From: Halotalea alkalilenta DSM 17697
Lineage (GTDB): Bacteria > Pseudomonadota > Gammaproteobacteria > Pseudomonadales > Halomonadaceae
Assembly (NCBI RefSeq): GCF_000621205.1
Contig: NZ_JHYY01000014.1
Span: 124,001-188,000 of the forward strand
DNA: 64,000 bases
Direction: 5' to 3'
Below the pieces are notes generated by a model. The model searched no databases. It was not told the origin of the DNA and saw nothing but the letters and a program-made list of their open reading frames with translations. Both the position numbers and the translations under genes were made by a program. Positions 43,374-52,481 of the stretch are shown one piece after another; position 1 is the stretch's first letter; each line of letters opens with the position of its first letter.

Positions 43374-44558
43374 ATGCCCGCCACTTCATCGCGCCGGTGC
43401 CGCCTTTCGCCCCCGGCGATCGTCTGCCCACTCGGCCACCAGCTCGACCAGGTAGCCGATGGCTTGTTCGCCGGCCGGTCCGGGCTGGTCGAGGAAGCCG
43501 CGCTCATACCGGGGCGCCGCGTGCCGGTCGGCCGGGTCGAAGGCGAGCTGCCCCGCGCGCATGACTGGCCGATCGGCCTGCGTACCCGCAACAACCTGCT
43601 GCTGGCGATGGCGCTGGAGCGCTTGAACCCAGAACTCGAGGCGCTGCGCGAACGAATGCCAAAAGCCCGCATCGCGGTAGTGATCGGCACCAGTACCTCG
43701 AGCATCGCCGAGGGCGAGCGCGCGGTCATGCAGCGCGGACGCGACGGCACCTGGCCGCCCGACTTCCGCTACGCCACCTTCGAGCTCGGCTCCGCTGCGC
43801 GCTTCGCCCTCGACCATCTCGGCCTGGACGGCCCGGGCTATACCATCTCGACCGCCTGCACCTCCAGCGCCAAGGCGCTGAGCAGCGCGCGGCGCCTGCT
43901 CGCCTCCGGCGGCTATGATGCGGTCATCGCCGGTGGCGTCGATACCCTCTGCGGCCTGACCCTGAATGGTTTCGCCTCGCTCGAGGTGATCAGCGATCAT
44001 CCCTGCCTGCCATTCTCAGCGAACCGTGCAGGCATCAACATCGGCGAGGCGGCGGCGCTGTTCCTGGTGACCGCCGAGCCGGGGGGGGTCCAGCTCAGCG
44101 GCTACGGCGAAAGCAGCGACGCCCATCACATTTCGGCACCCTGTCCCGACGGTCGCGGCGCCGAGCAGGCGATGCGCGATGCCCTGGAGATGGCCTCGCT
44201 TTCAGCGGCGCAGATCGATTATCTCAATCTCCACGGCACCGCCACCCTGCAAAACGATGCGATGGAGGCCATCGCGGTACAGCGCGTCTTCGGCTCAGAG
44301 CTCCCTTGCAGCTCGACCAAAGCGCTTACCGGCCACACGCTCGGCGCCTGCGGCGCGCTCGAGGCGGCGTTCTGCTGGCTTTCGCTCCACCATGCGCAAA
44401 TGCCACCACACCGCTTCGATGGCAAGATCGATCCCAGTTTGCCTGCGCTGAACCTGACCGCGGGGGGAGCCTTCGAGGGGCGTCGGGTGATGAGCAACTC
44501 CTTCGGCTTCGGCGGCAACAACATCTCCCTGATCATGGAACGTAGCGATGCCGCCTGA
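43374..44558 (+). CDS. apeO: Beta-ketoacyl-ACP synthase (ApeO-like)
   Basis: A 394-residue ketosynthase with a complete triad: Cys162 in STACTSSAKAL, His in LNLHGTATLQND, and His in KALTGHTLGACG. Its position before the ApeP-, ApeQ- and ApeR-like genes and its sequence fit the elongating ketosynthase that pairs with the ApeC chain-length factor. It overlaps the next gene by 11 bp. Confidence 0.88.
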   Translation: MPATSSRRCRLSPPAIVCPLGHQLDQVADGLFAGRSGLVEEAALIPGRRVPVGRVEGELPRAHDWPIGLRTRNNLLLAMALERLNPELEALRERMPKARIAVVIGTSTSSIAEGERAVMQRGRDGTWPPDFRYATFELGSAARFALDHLGLDGPGYTISTACTSSAKALSSARRLLASGGYDAVIAGGVDTLCGLTLNGFASLEVISDHPCLPFSANRAGINIGEAAALFLVTAEPGGVQLSGYGESSDAHHISAPCPDGRGAEQAMRDALEMASLSAAQIDYLNLHGTATLQNDAMEAIAVQRVFGSELPCSSTKALTGHTLGACGALEAAFCWLSLHHAQMPPHRFDGKIDPSLPALNLTAGGAFEGRRVMSNSFGFGGNNISLIMERSDAA

Positions 44559-45018
44559 GTTTCCCCAGCCGATCGGCGACTATGTGCCGCACTCCCAGGA
44601 GATGTGCCTGCTCGATCGCATACTCGAGGCCGATGCCCAAGGGCTGCTTGCCGAGCTGACCCCGCGCCGTGGCGCCATGTTCGCGCGCGACGAGGGCATC
44701 CCCGGCTGGATCGGCATCGAATGGATGGCGCAGGCGATCGCCGCATGGTCGGGCATCGAGGCCAGGGCGGCGGGCGGTGCCCCTCACCTGGGGCTGCTGC
44801 TCGGCAGCCGCCGGTATCGCTGCACGGCGCCATGGTTCGCCTTCGACCGCCCGATCGTGGTAGACATCCGGCTCGAGTACCGCTCCGCCGAGGGCCTCGG
44901 CGTCTTCGCCTGCCGCCTGCTCGACGCCGACGGCGGCGAACTCGCCACCGCACGGGTCAACGTTTTCCAACCCGACTCGTTCGAGAGCATCGAGGGCATT
45001 CTCAATGACACCCCATGA
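44548..45018 (+). CDS. apeP: ApeP-type dehydratase
   Basis: A 156-residue hotdog protein of the ApeP family. The conserved IGDYVPHSQEMCLLDRI has the catalytic-type His, and IGIEWMAQAIAAWSG forms the central helix. In Xenorhabdus ApeP works as a dimer with ApeI to form the polyene double bonds; here the ApeI part is the C-terminal domain of the ligase fusion. It overlaps the ketoreductase gene by 14 bp. Confidence 0.86.
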   Translation: MPPEFPQPIGDYVPHSQEMCLLDRILEADAQGLLAELTPRRGAMFARDEGIPGWIGIEWMAQAIAAWSGIEARAAGGAPHLGLLLGSRRYRCTAPWFAFDRPIVVDIRLEYRSAEGLGVFACRLLDADGGELATARVNVFQPDSFESIEGILNDTP

Positions 45019-45757
45019 GCCCCCTTCCGCACGCACCCGTCGCACCATCCTGGTCACCGGCGCCAGCCGGGGCATCGGTCAGGCCATCGCCTCGAGATTG
45101 GCCCGCGACGGTTTCGACCTGGTGGTCCATGCGCGCAAGGAGGCATCGCTCGATGCCACCTGCGAGCTTCTCCACGGCTCGGAAGGCGCGGTACGGCGGT
45201 TGGCCTTCGACGTCACCGATCGCGCCGCCGCCCGCGCCGCGCTGGAAGCCGACATCGAGCGCCATGGCGCCTACTACGGGGTGATCTGCAATGCCGGCAT
45301 CAGCGCGGACGGCGCCTTCCCGGCGCTCAGCGACGAAGACTGGGACAGCGTGATCGATACCGGGCTCGGCGGTTTCTACAACGTGATCAAGCCGACGGTG
45401 ATGCCGATGATCCGCCGTCGCGCGCCAGGGCGGATCGTAGTGATCTCCTCGGTGTCGGGGGTGATCGGCAACCGCGGCCAAGTCAACTACAGCGCCGCCA
45501 AGGCGGGAGTGATCGGTGCCGCCAAGGCGCTGGCGGTGGAGCTCGCCAAACGGCGGATCACGGTCAACTGCGTAGCACCGGGGCTGATCGATACCGGCAT
45601 GACCGAGGGGCTCGATCTCGATACCCTGCTGCAGGTCGTGCCGATGCGCCGCCAAGGCACGCCGGAGGAGGTCGCCTCGCTGGTCGGCTACCTGTGCCAT
45701 GCCGACTCGGGCTATCTGACTCGCCAAGTCATCTCGGTCAACGGAGGGATGTACTAG
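45005..45757 (+). CDS. apeQ: 3-oxoacyl-ACP reductase (ApeQ-like, FabG family)
   Basis: A 250-residue short-chain dehydrogenase. NADPH site TGASRGIG, catalytic Ser/Tyr/Lys in ISSVSGV and NYSAAKAG, and the C-terminal VISVNGGMY are all present. It reduces the beta-keto group before dehydration by ApeP/ApeI. It lies between the dehydratase and the second ketosynthase, with only one base between its stop and the next start. Confidence 0.92.
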   Translation: MTPHEPPSARTRRTILVTGASRGIGQAIASRLARDGFDLVVHARKEASLDATCELLHGSEGAVRRLAFDVTDRAAARAALEADIERHGAYYGVICNAGISADGAFPALSDEDWDSVIDTGLGGFYNVIKPTVMPMIRRRAPGRIVVISSVSGVIGNRGQVNYSAAKAGVIGAAKALAVELAKRRITVNCVAPGLIDTGMTEGLDLDTLLQVVPMRRQGTPEEVASLVGYLCHADSGYLTRQVISVNGGMY

Positions 45758-45758
45758 C

Positions 45759-46991
45759 ATGCGGCTCAAACGCGTGGTGGTGACGGGAATGGCGGGGTTC
45801 AGCCCGGTAGGCAGCGACTGGGAAACGATTCGCCGCCATCTGTTCGAAAACCGCAGCGGCGTGCGCTACATGAGCGAATGGGATGCCTACCAGGGCCTCG
45901 GCACGCGCCTCGGCGCACCGGTGGCGGACTTTTCCCTGCCCTCGCACTACACCCGCAAGGCGCTGCGCAGCATGGGGCGCAGCGCCCAGATGGCGACTCG
46001 CGCCAGCGAGCTTGCGCTCGAGGATGCTGGCCTTCTCGATGACCCGCTGGTGGGCAGCGGCCGGATGGGCATCGCCTACGGCGCCTCGACCGGCGAACCG
46101 GACGCCGTGGCCCACTTCGGCAACATGCTGATCAACAAATCGGTCGAGGGTCTCAACGCCAACTCCTACGTGCGGATGATGTCGCACACTTCAGCGGTCA
46201 ACATCGGCGTGTTCCTCGGCGTGCGCGGACGCATCCACACCACCTCGAGCGCCTGCACCTCGGCGAGCCAGGGCATAGGCTACGGCTTCGAGGCGATCCG
46301 CTACGGCCGCCAGACCGCGATGATCGTCGGCGGCTGCGAGGAACTCTCCGCCGCCGAGGCAGCGGTGTTCGACACCCTGTTCGCCACCAGCACCCGCAAC
46401 GATGCCCCCGAGCTCTCTCCACGCCCGTTCGACCGCGACCGCGACGGCCTGGTGATCGGCGAAGGCGCCTGCACGCTGATCCTCGAGGAACTCGAGCATG
46501 CTCGCGGCCGCGGCGCGCGGATCTACGCCGAGGTGGTCGGTTTCGGCACCAACAGCGACGGAGTCCACGTCACCCAGCCCAACCCCGGGACCATGGCGCA
46601 GGCGATTCGCCTCGCGCTCGAGGACGCAGCGCTCGTGCCCTCGAGCATCGGCTACGTCAGTGCCCACGGGACCGCCACCGACCGCGGCGACGCCGCCGAG
46701 AGCCTGGCGACCCAGGAGGTCCTGGGCTCGCGCACGCCGATCAGCGCGTTCAAGAGCTATACCGGCCACACCCTGGGCGCCTGCGGCTCGTTGGAGGCGA
46801 TGGTCGCGATCCAGATGATGCGCGAGGAGACGTTCCATCCTACCCTCAACCTCGCGCAGCCCGGTCCCGACTGCGCGCCCTTGGACTACATCGTGGGCAG
46901 CCCGCGGCGACTGGCCTGCGAGTACGTGATGAGCAACAACTTCGCTTTCGGCGGGATCAATACCTCGCTGATCTTCAAACGCTGGGATTGA
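45759..46991 (+). CDS. apeR: Beta-ketoacyl-ACP synthase (ApeR-like)
   Basis: A 410-residue FabF-like ketosynthase. Triad residues are Cys166 in SSACTSASQG, His in SAHGTATDRGD and His in SYTGHTLGACG. In the Xenorhabdus system ApeR carries out the first condensation on the aryl starter, while ApeO-ApeC elongates; that division is assigned here by analogy. It is the last biosynthetic gene, followed after 25 bp by the DUF4105 membrane gene. Confidence 0.9.
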   Translation: MRLKRVVVTGMAGFSPVGSDWETIRRHLFENRSGVRYMSEWDAYQGLGTRLGAPVADFSLPSHYTRKALRSMGRSAQMATRASELALEDAGLLDDPLVGSGRMGIAYGASTGEPDAVAHFGNMLINKSVEGLNANSYVRMMSHTSAVNIGVFLGVRGRIHTTSSACTSASQGIGYGFEAIRYGRQTAMIVGGCEELSAAEAAVFDTLFATSTRNDAPELSPRPFDRDRDGLVIGEGACTLILEELEHARGRGARIYAEVVGFGTNSDGVHVTQPNPGTMAQAIRLALEDAALVPSSIGYVSAHGTATDRGDAAESLATQEVLGSRTPISAFKSYTGHTLGACGSLEAMVAIQMMREETFHPTLNLAQPGPDCAPLDYIVGSPRRLACEYVMSNNFAFGGINTSLIFKRWD

Positions 46992-47016
46992 CCTGCCCGC
47001 TTTCGCTCGAGGCCTT

Positions 47017-48081
47017 ATGAATCCACACCCCTCATTGCCGCGGCTGTTGCTCAACGCGCTCTGGCGCGCGCTGCTTTCGCTGGTGGTGATACTCGGTGCG
47101 CTGTGGGGCGCGATGGCGCTAAGTTTCCAGCTGCCTGCGCCGAACTGGCTGAAAGGGGTGACGATCGGCGCCTGGACGCTGCTCGCGGTACTGGCGCTGC
47201 TCGGGCTCTGGCGGGTACCGCGTCGATGGCATCGCGGCGGCCTGTTCGGCTGGCTGCTGGCGGCGCTACTGCTGGGCATCTGGTGGGGCACCATCCAGCC
47301 ATCCAACCATCGCGACTGGGCGCCGGACGTCGCGCGGATACTCGATGCCGAGGTCGACGGCAGCCGGGTGACGCTGCATAACGTGCGCAACTTCGAATGG
47401 CGCACGCGTGAGGACTTCATCGAGCGCTGGGAGACCCGCGAGTACGACCTCGACCAGCTCGAATCGGTGGACCTGCTGGTCTCCTACTGGATGGGCCCGG
47501 CGATCGCCCACACCCTGGTCAGCTTCGGCTTCGCCGATGGCCGCCAGCTGGTGTTCTCGGTGGAGATCCGCCGCGAGCGCGGCGAGACGTTCTCCACCCT
47601 CGGCGGCTTCTTCAAGCAGTTCGAGGTGGCGCTGGTCGCAAGCGACGAGCGGGACATCGTCCGGACCCGCTCCAACGTGCGCGGCGAGGAGGTGTATCTC
47701 TATCGTGTCGAGCTGCCTCGCGACGACGCCCGCGCGCTGTTCCTCTCCTATCTCGACGAGGCGCGAGAGCTGCGCGACGCACCGCGCTTCTACAATACCC
47801 TGACCACCAACTGCACCACCCTGGTGTTCGACATGGTCAAGCGGATCGTCCCGGGGCTGCCGAAGGACATCAGGCTGATACTCTCAGGCTACCTGCCGGA
47901 CTACATCTACGATCTTGGCGGACTGCCATCGGGCTACACGTTCGAAGAGCTCAAGCGCCTCGGCCGGATCAACCAGCGGGCGGTCGATTCCGACCAGGGT
48001 GGCCGGTCGAGCGAGGACTTCTCGCGAGCGATCCGCGAAGGCGTGCCTGGAGCATCCGGTTCAATCCCGGGGATGCGCTGA
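47017..48081 (+). CDS. DUF4105 membrane protein
   Basis: A 354-residue protein with three N-terminal helices (residues about 12-95) followed by a large domain of the DUF4105 type. The segment YNTLTTNCTT carries a Cys like the NlpC/P60 or LapG-type folds; a catalytic role is not shown. It is the final gene of the collinear run and may be co-transcribed with the APE genes, but it could also be an unrelated neighbour. Its function is unknown. Confidence 0.75.
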   Translation: MNPHPSLPRLLLNALWRALLSLVVILGALWGAMALSFQLPAPNWLKGVTIGAWTLLAVLALLGLWRVPRRWHRGGLFGWLLAALLLGIWWGTIQPSNHRDWAPDVARILDAEVDGSRVTLHNVRNFEWRTREDFIERWETREYDLDQLESVDLLVSYWMGPAIAHTLVSFGFADGRQLVFSVEIRRERGETFSTLGGFFKQFEVALVASDERDIVRTRSNVRGEEVYLYRVELPRDDARALFLSYLDEARELRDAPRFYNTLTTNCTTLVFDMVKRIVPGLPKDIRLILSGYLPDYIYDLGGLPSGYTFEELKRLGRINQRAVDSDQGGRSSEDFSRAIREGVPGASGSIPGMR

Positions 48082-48325
48082 AAGCGACCCGCCCAGGCGC
48101 TTAACCATTACTTAATTAATCCCGCTTTCTCCTTCCAGATCATCGTCACTGGCCTAATTTGTCGGCAAGCTATTCGGTCCGCCGACCCGACGACAGGGCG
48201 TTCCCGCGCGCCCAGAATGCCGTGGCTCGGTCGGCTCGCTTCGAGCAGTTCCCAAGGCATGCTTTCGTTCGTCCTCGCCTCGCGGCGGGATGCGCGGAGC
48301 CGATTCGAAGAACAAGGTGAAGATC

Positions 48326-49315
48326 ATGACCGCACCCGCTTTCCGTCGCCCGCTGATCCAAGGCACTCTCTGTGCGATGCTCGTCGGCACCGCCCTCGCC
48401 TCCACTCAGGCAGTGGCACAGAACAATTTCGTCACCATCGGCACCGGTGGCCAGACCGGGGTCTACTACGTCGCAGGTCAGTCGATCTGTCGCTTCATGA
48501 ACAGCGTCGGTGCCGACCAGGGCATCCGCTGCAATGCCCCTTCCACCGCGGCGAGCGTCTATAACATCCAGCAGCTGCGCGGCGGCGAATTCGACTTCGG
48601 CTTCGTCCAGGCCGATCATGAATACAAGGCGCTCAATGGCCTGCCGCCGTTCGAGGCCAACGGCGAAATGAGCAATCTGCGCACGGTGTTCGCCCTCCAC
48701 CCCGAAGTGCTGACCCTGGTCGCGCGCAACGACGCCAATATCGAGACCCTCGCCGACCTCGAAGGCAAGCGCGTCAACATCGGTGTGCCCGGCTCCGGCA
48801 GCCGCGACACTTTCGGTGAGGTGATGCAGGCGATGGGCTGGACCGCCTCGAGCTTCTCGCTCGCCGCCGCCCTCGCACCGACCGAGATGGCCTCGGCGCT
48901 CTCAGACAACAACCTCGATGTAATGACCTATGTGGTGGGCCACCCGAGCGGGGCGATCCAGGAGGGCCTGAGCGTGGTTCCCTCCCACATCGTCCCGGTC
49001 GAGGGCGAGGCGGTCGCCGAGCTGCTCGCGTCGAGCCCCTACTTCGTCGAAGCGCAGATTCCCGGCGGCGTCTATCCGGGTGCCGACGAAGCGATCCCGA
49101 GCTTCGGGGTGAACGCACTGCTGGTCACCACCGAAGAGACCGATGCCGACACCGTCTACCTGCTGGTCAAGTCGGTGTTCGACAACCTCGACCGTTTCAA
49201 ACGCCTCCACCCCGCGTTCGCCGAGCTCCAGCCCGAGCAGATGATCGAGAGCGGGATCAGCGCGCCGCTGCATGAAGGTGCGATCCGCTACTACCAGGAG
49301 CGTGGCTGGCTCTGA
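48326..49315 (+). CDS. TAXI-family TRAP transporter solute-binding protein
   Basis: A 329-residue secreted binding protein: the signal peptide ends near ALASTQAVAQ, then FVTIGTGGQTGVYYVAGQSIC starts the TAXI fold (NMT1-like). Such proteins feed a fused TRAP permease, usually with glutamate, 2-oxoglutarate or related acids. The ATG at 48326 (MTAPAFRR) leaves a normal signal; the upstream frame adds charged residues. AAGGTGA precedes it. The permease gene follows after 123 bp and is broken. Confidence 0.9.
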   Translation: MTAPAFRRPLIQGTLCAMLVGTALASTQAVAQNNFVTIGTGGQTGVYYVAGQSICRFMNSVGADQGIRCNAPSTAASVYNIQQLRGGEFDFGFVQADHEYKALNGLPPFEANGEMSNLRTVFALHPEVLTLVARNDANIETLADLEGKRVNIGVPGSGSRDTFGEVMQAMGWTASSFSLAAALAPTEMASALSDNNLDVMTYVVGHPSGAIQEGLSVVPSHIVPVEGEAVAELLASSPYFVEAQIPGGVYPGADEAIPSFGVNALLVTTEETDADTVYLLVKSVFDNLDRFKRLHPAFAELQPEQMIESGISAPLHEGAIRYYQERGWL

Positions 49316-49438
49316 GTCCGGCCCTCTCCGGCCTCGCTTGCGCCCCTCGTGGCAACGCCATGGGGGGCGAGATGAATCTGGTGGCGTCCTGCCCGGCATG
49401 ACGTCGCCGCACTGCCCTACCCTATCCGGACGACTGTG

Positions 49439-52028
49439 ATGAACGACGTTCCACAAGAAGCCCAAAAACTCGTCGAAGAAGAAGCTGGCGGGCGCAAGCC
49501 GATCGGCGTACTGGGGTGGGTGATCGCCGCCTTGGCGATAGGTTGGTCGCTGTTTCAGATCTGGATCGCCTCGCCTCTTCCCTACGTGTTCGGCTTCGGC
49601 CTGCTCAACTCGACCGAGGCCCGCTCGATCCACCTCGGTTTCGCCCTGCTGCTCGGTTTCCTCGCCTATCCGGCATTCAAGCGCTCGCCGCGCGATCGGG
49701 TGCCGTTGATCGACATCGCCCTGGCGCTCGCCGCCAGCGCCTGTGCGCTCTACATCTTCGTCTTCTACGACCAGCTGGCGACCCGCCCGGGTAGCCCGAT
49801 CACCCTGGACCTGGTGGTCGCCTGCGTCGGCCTGCCGCTGCTGCTCGAAGCGACCCGGCGCACCCTGGGGCCTGCGCTCACGGTGATCGCCAGCATCTTC
49901 CTGCTCTACTCGCTGGCCGGCCCTTGGATGCCCGGTGTACTCGCCCATCGCGGCGTCAGCCTGCAGGCGCTGGCCAACCACCAGTGGCTCTCGACCGAGG
50001 GTGTGTTCGGCATCGCGCTGGGCGTGTCGACCAGCTTCGTCTTCCTCTTCGTGCTGTTCGGCGCACTGCTCGACCGCGCCGGTGCCGGTCACTATTTCAT
50101 CCAGCTCGCCTTCGCCCGGCTCGGTCACCTGCGCGGCGGCCCGGCCAAGGCCTCGGTTCGCCTCGATGCTCACCGGGATGGTCTCGGGCTCGTCGATCGC
50201 CAACGTGGTCACCACTGGCACCTTCACCATCCCGATGATGAAGAAGGTCGGCTACACACCGACCAAGGCCGGTGCGATCGAGGTCTCCTCCTCGCTCAAC
50301 GGCCAGATCATGCCACCGGTGATGGGGGCGGCGGCGTTTCTGATGATCGAGTACGTGGGCATTTCCTACGTCGAAGTCATCCGCCATGCCTTCCTGCCGG
50401 CGGTGGTCTCCTACATCGCGCTGTTCTACGTGGTCCACCTGGAGGCCTGCAAGCTGGGCATCGAGGGGCTGCGGCGGCGCAAGCAGTCACCGTTTCTGCG
50501 TCGCATGATGGGGCTCGCCTTCGCTGTGGCGCTGCTCTCGGGGATCGGTCTGGCGGTCTACTACGGGCTCGGCTGGCTTAAGCCGCTGCTCGGCGACTGG
50601 GCGGGCCTGTTCGTCGCCTTCGCGCTGGCGCTGGTCTACCTGGCCCTGCTCACCGTCGCCTCGCGCCAGCCGCCGCTGCCGCCGGACGATCCGGATCGCG
50701 CGCTCGAGGAGCTGCCCGACTTCCGCGCGGTGCTGCTCTCTGGACTCCACTTCCTGCTGCCGGTGGTGGTGCTGGTCTGGTGCCTGATGGTCGAACGCCT
50801 CTCCCCCGGGCTCTCGGCGTTCTGGGCGGTGGTGATGATGCTGGCGATCCTGCTCACCCAGCGTCCGCTGCTCACCGCGCTGCGCAAGCGCACCGAGGCC
50901 TTCGCCAACGTCGACCACGGCGGCCTGCGCGAGGGAGTGGAGGATCTGATCCAGGGCCTGATCCAGGGCGCGCGCAACATGATCGGCATCGGCATCGCCA
51001 CCGCCGCCGCCGGTATCGTGGTCGGTGCGATCTCGCAGACCGGCGTCGGGCTGGTGCTCTCCGATCTGGTCGAGGCCCTGGCGATGGGCAACCTGCTGCT
51101 GATGCTGGTACTGATCGCGATCTTCTGCGTGGTGCTCGGCCTGGGGCTGCCGACCACCGCCAACTACATCGTGGTCTCTTCCCTGATGGCGCCGGTGGTG
51201 GTCGAGCTGGGGATCCAGAACGGCCTAGTGGTGCCGCTGATCGCGGTGCACATGTTCGTGTTCTACTTCGGCCTGATGGCCGATGCCACCCCGCCGGTGG
51301 GGCTCGCCGCCTATGCCGCGGCGGCGATCTCGCGGGACAACCCGATCACCACTGGGATCCAGGCGTTCGTCTACGAGATGCGTACGGTGGTATGGCCGTT
51401 CATGTTCATCTTCAACACCAACCTGCTGTTGATAGATGTCACCTGGTTCGAAGGGATCGTCACCTTCATCACCGCGACGATCGGCATGCTGCTGGTCGCT
51501 TCCGCGGCGATGGGCTGGTTCCTGGTCCGCAGCCGCTGGTACGAGCAGCTGCTGCTGGCGGTGGCGGCCCTGACCTTCCTGCTGCCGACCTTCTGGCTCG
51601 ACCGGATCCAACCGCCCTGGCAGAGCCATCCCGCCACCGAGCTCAACCAGGTGCTCGAGCAGGCGCCCGAGGGCAGCCAGTTCCGCCTGCTGGTGGCCGA
51701 GCCGCAGGTCGGCGGCGGTGAGCGCGAGCTCTTCATCTCGATGTCGGTGCCCGAGATCGCCCCGGGGCAGACCCCGAGCGAAGCGCTCGGCCTCGAACTG
51801 ATCGAGCAGGATGGCGAGACGGTGGTCGATATGATCGATTTCGCAAGCCCCGCCGAGGCGACCAGCCTGGACTTCGACCAGCGGATCATCGCGGTGGAGA
51901 CGCCGGCCGAGCGCTGGCCGGCGGAAATCCTCTGGCTGCCTGCCTTGCTGCTGGTCGGACTGGTCGCAGCGCTGCAGCGCCGCCGTGCGCCCAAGCACGA
52001 CGCCAAGGCAACGGTCCAGACCGGCTGA
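49439..52028 (+). pseudogene. TRAP transporter fused permease, frameshifted
   Basis: A fused 4TM/12TM TRAP permease of about 863 residues if repaired. Frame 1 reads well from ATG 49439 through GHLRGGPAKASV and then degenerates; the sequence continues in another frame as SMLTGMVSGSSIANVVTTGTF to the stop at 52028. The break is at about 50157: TCGGTTCGCC where family members should encode S-V-V-A, as if 2 nt were lost from TCGGTCGTCGCC. Total length is a multiple of three only if 2 nt are added or 1 removed. It could be a real inactivation or a sequencing error. It pairs with the TAXI binding protein. Confidence 0.85.
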
Positions 52029-52035
52029 ACCCGCA

Positions 52036-52059
52036 CCGCTCCATGGTGGCATGGAGCGG
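52036..52059 (+). terminator. First stem-loop after the TRAP genes
   Basis: Nine-base arms CCGCTCCAT (52036-52044) and ATGGAGCGG (52051-52059) with a 6-nt loop, followed by CTTTG, 8 bp after the permease stop. Confidence 0.65.
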
Positions 52060-52065
52060 CTTTGA

Positions 52066-52109
52066 GACGAAGACGAGCCCTGGCCGGGAGGCCAGGGCTC
52101 GTCTTCGTC
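52066..52109. terminator. 20-bp stem-loop after the TRAP genes
   Basis: Perfect 20-bp arms (52066-52085 and 52090-52109, starting GACGAAGACG) with a GGGA loop. It lies 6 bp after the first stem-loop, giving a tandem terminator; AGATTAATGATAACCCCCTTTT follows in two parts, AGATTAATGATAA and CCCCCTTTT. Confidence 0.7.
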
Positions 52110-52204
52110 AGATTAATGATAACCCCCTTTTGACCCAGCGACACTCTCGATCCTGGCGAGTCGAGAACCGTTTGGGTCCTAACGCGCCTCTTGCTCGCTT
52201 AGAT

Positions 52205-52351
52205 GCGAGGGGCGGTCCCCTCGCGCTCCCCCTGAAAGGGGACGCGCCGCCACGAGATCGCGAAACCCTGACCGATCAATCGATTGCACTCGGGTCGGCG
52301 CGCATGGACGTCCCTGTCCGGGCGCGCCTTTTGCGACATCCATGTCGCAAA
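52205..52351. repeat. Cluster of four tandem hairpins (probable dispersed intergenic repeat)
   Basis: Within 147 bp there are four inverted repeats: GCGAGGGG/CCCCTCGC (52205-52224), TCCCC/GGGGA (52227-52242), GGCGCGC/GCGCGCC with an inner GGAC/GTCC (52297-52328), and TTTGCGACAT/ATGTCGCAAA (52330-52351). The rest of 52110-52481 shows no gene. Such dense structure between two convergent units suggests a REP-like element rather than a gene. Confidence 0.5.
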
Positions 52352-52481
52352 CCCCGGTGCAAGCGATTGCCGTCCAGCGCGCTCTCAGAGGCGGCTGCAA
52401 GCCATCGTGGCATCTTCAAATACTTTGTCAGCAGTCTGTCGGTAAATCCACTGCATGACTTCCCTCGCGCCAGGCCGACCT

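Noticed and set aside
48082-48325. AT-rich stretch before the TAXI gene (ACTTAATTAATCC) as an origin or attachment site
   Set aside because: Only a short AT-rich run without repeats, DnaA boxes or an adjacent integrase; most simply a promoter region.
49935-52028. The downstream part of the TRAP permease as a separate gene starting at 49935
   Set aside because: The first residues of that frame overlap the properly coding part of the upstream frame and are nonsense; family similarity begins only at about 50160, so this is one frameshifted gene.
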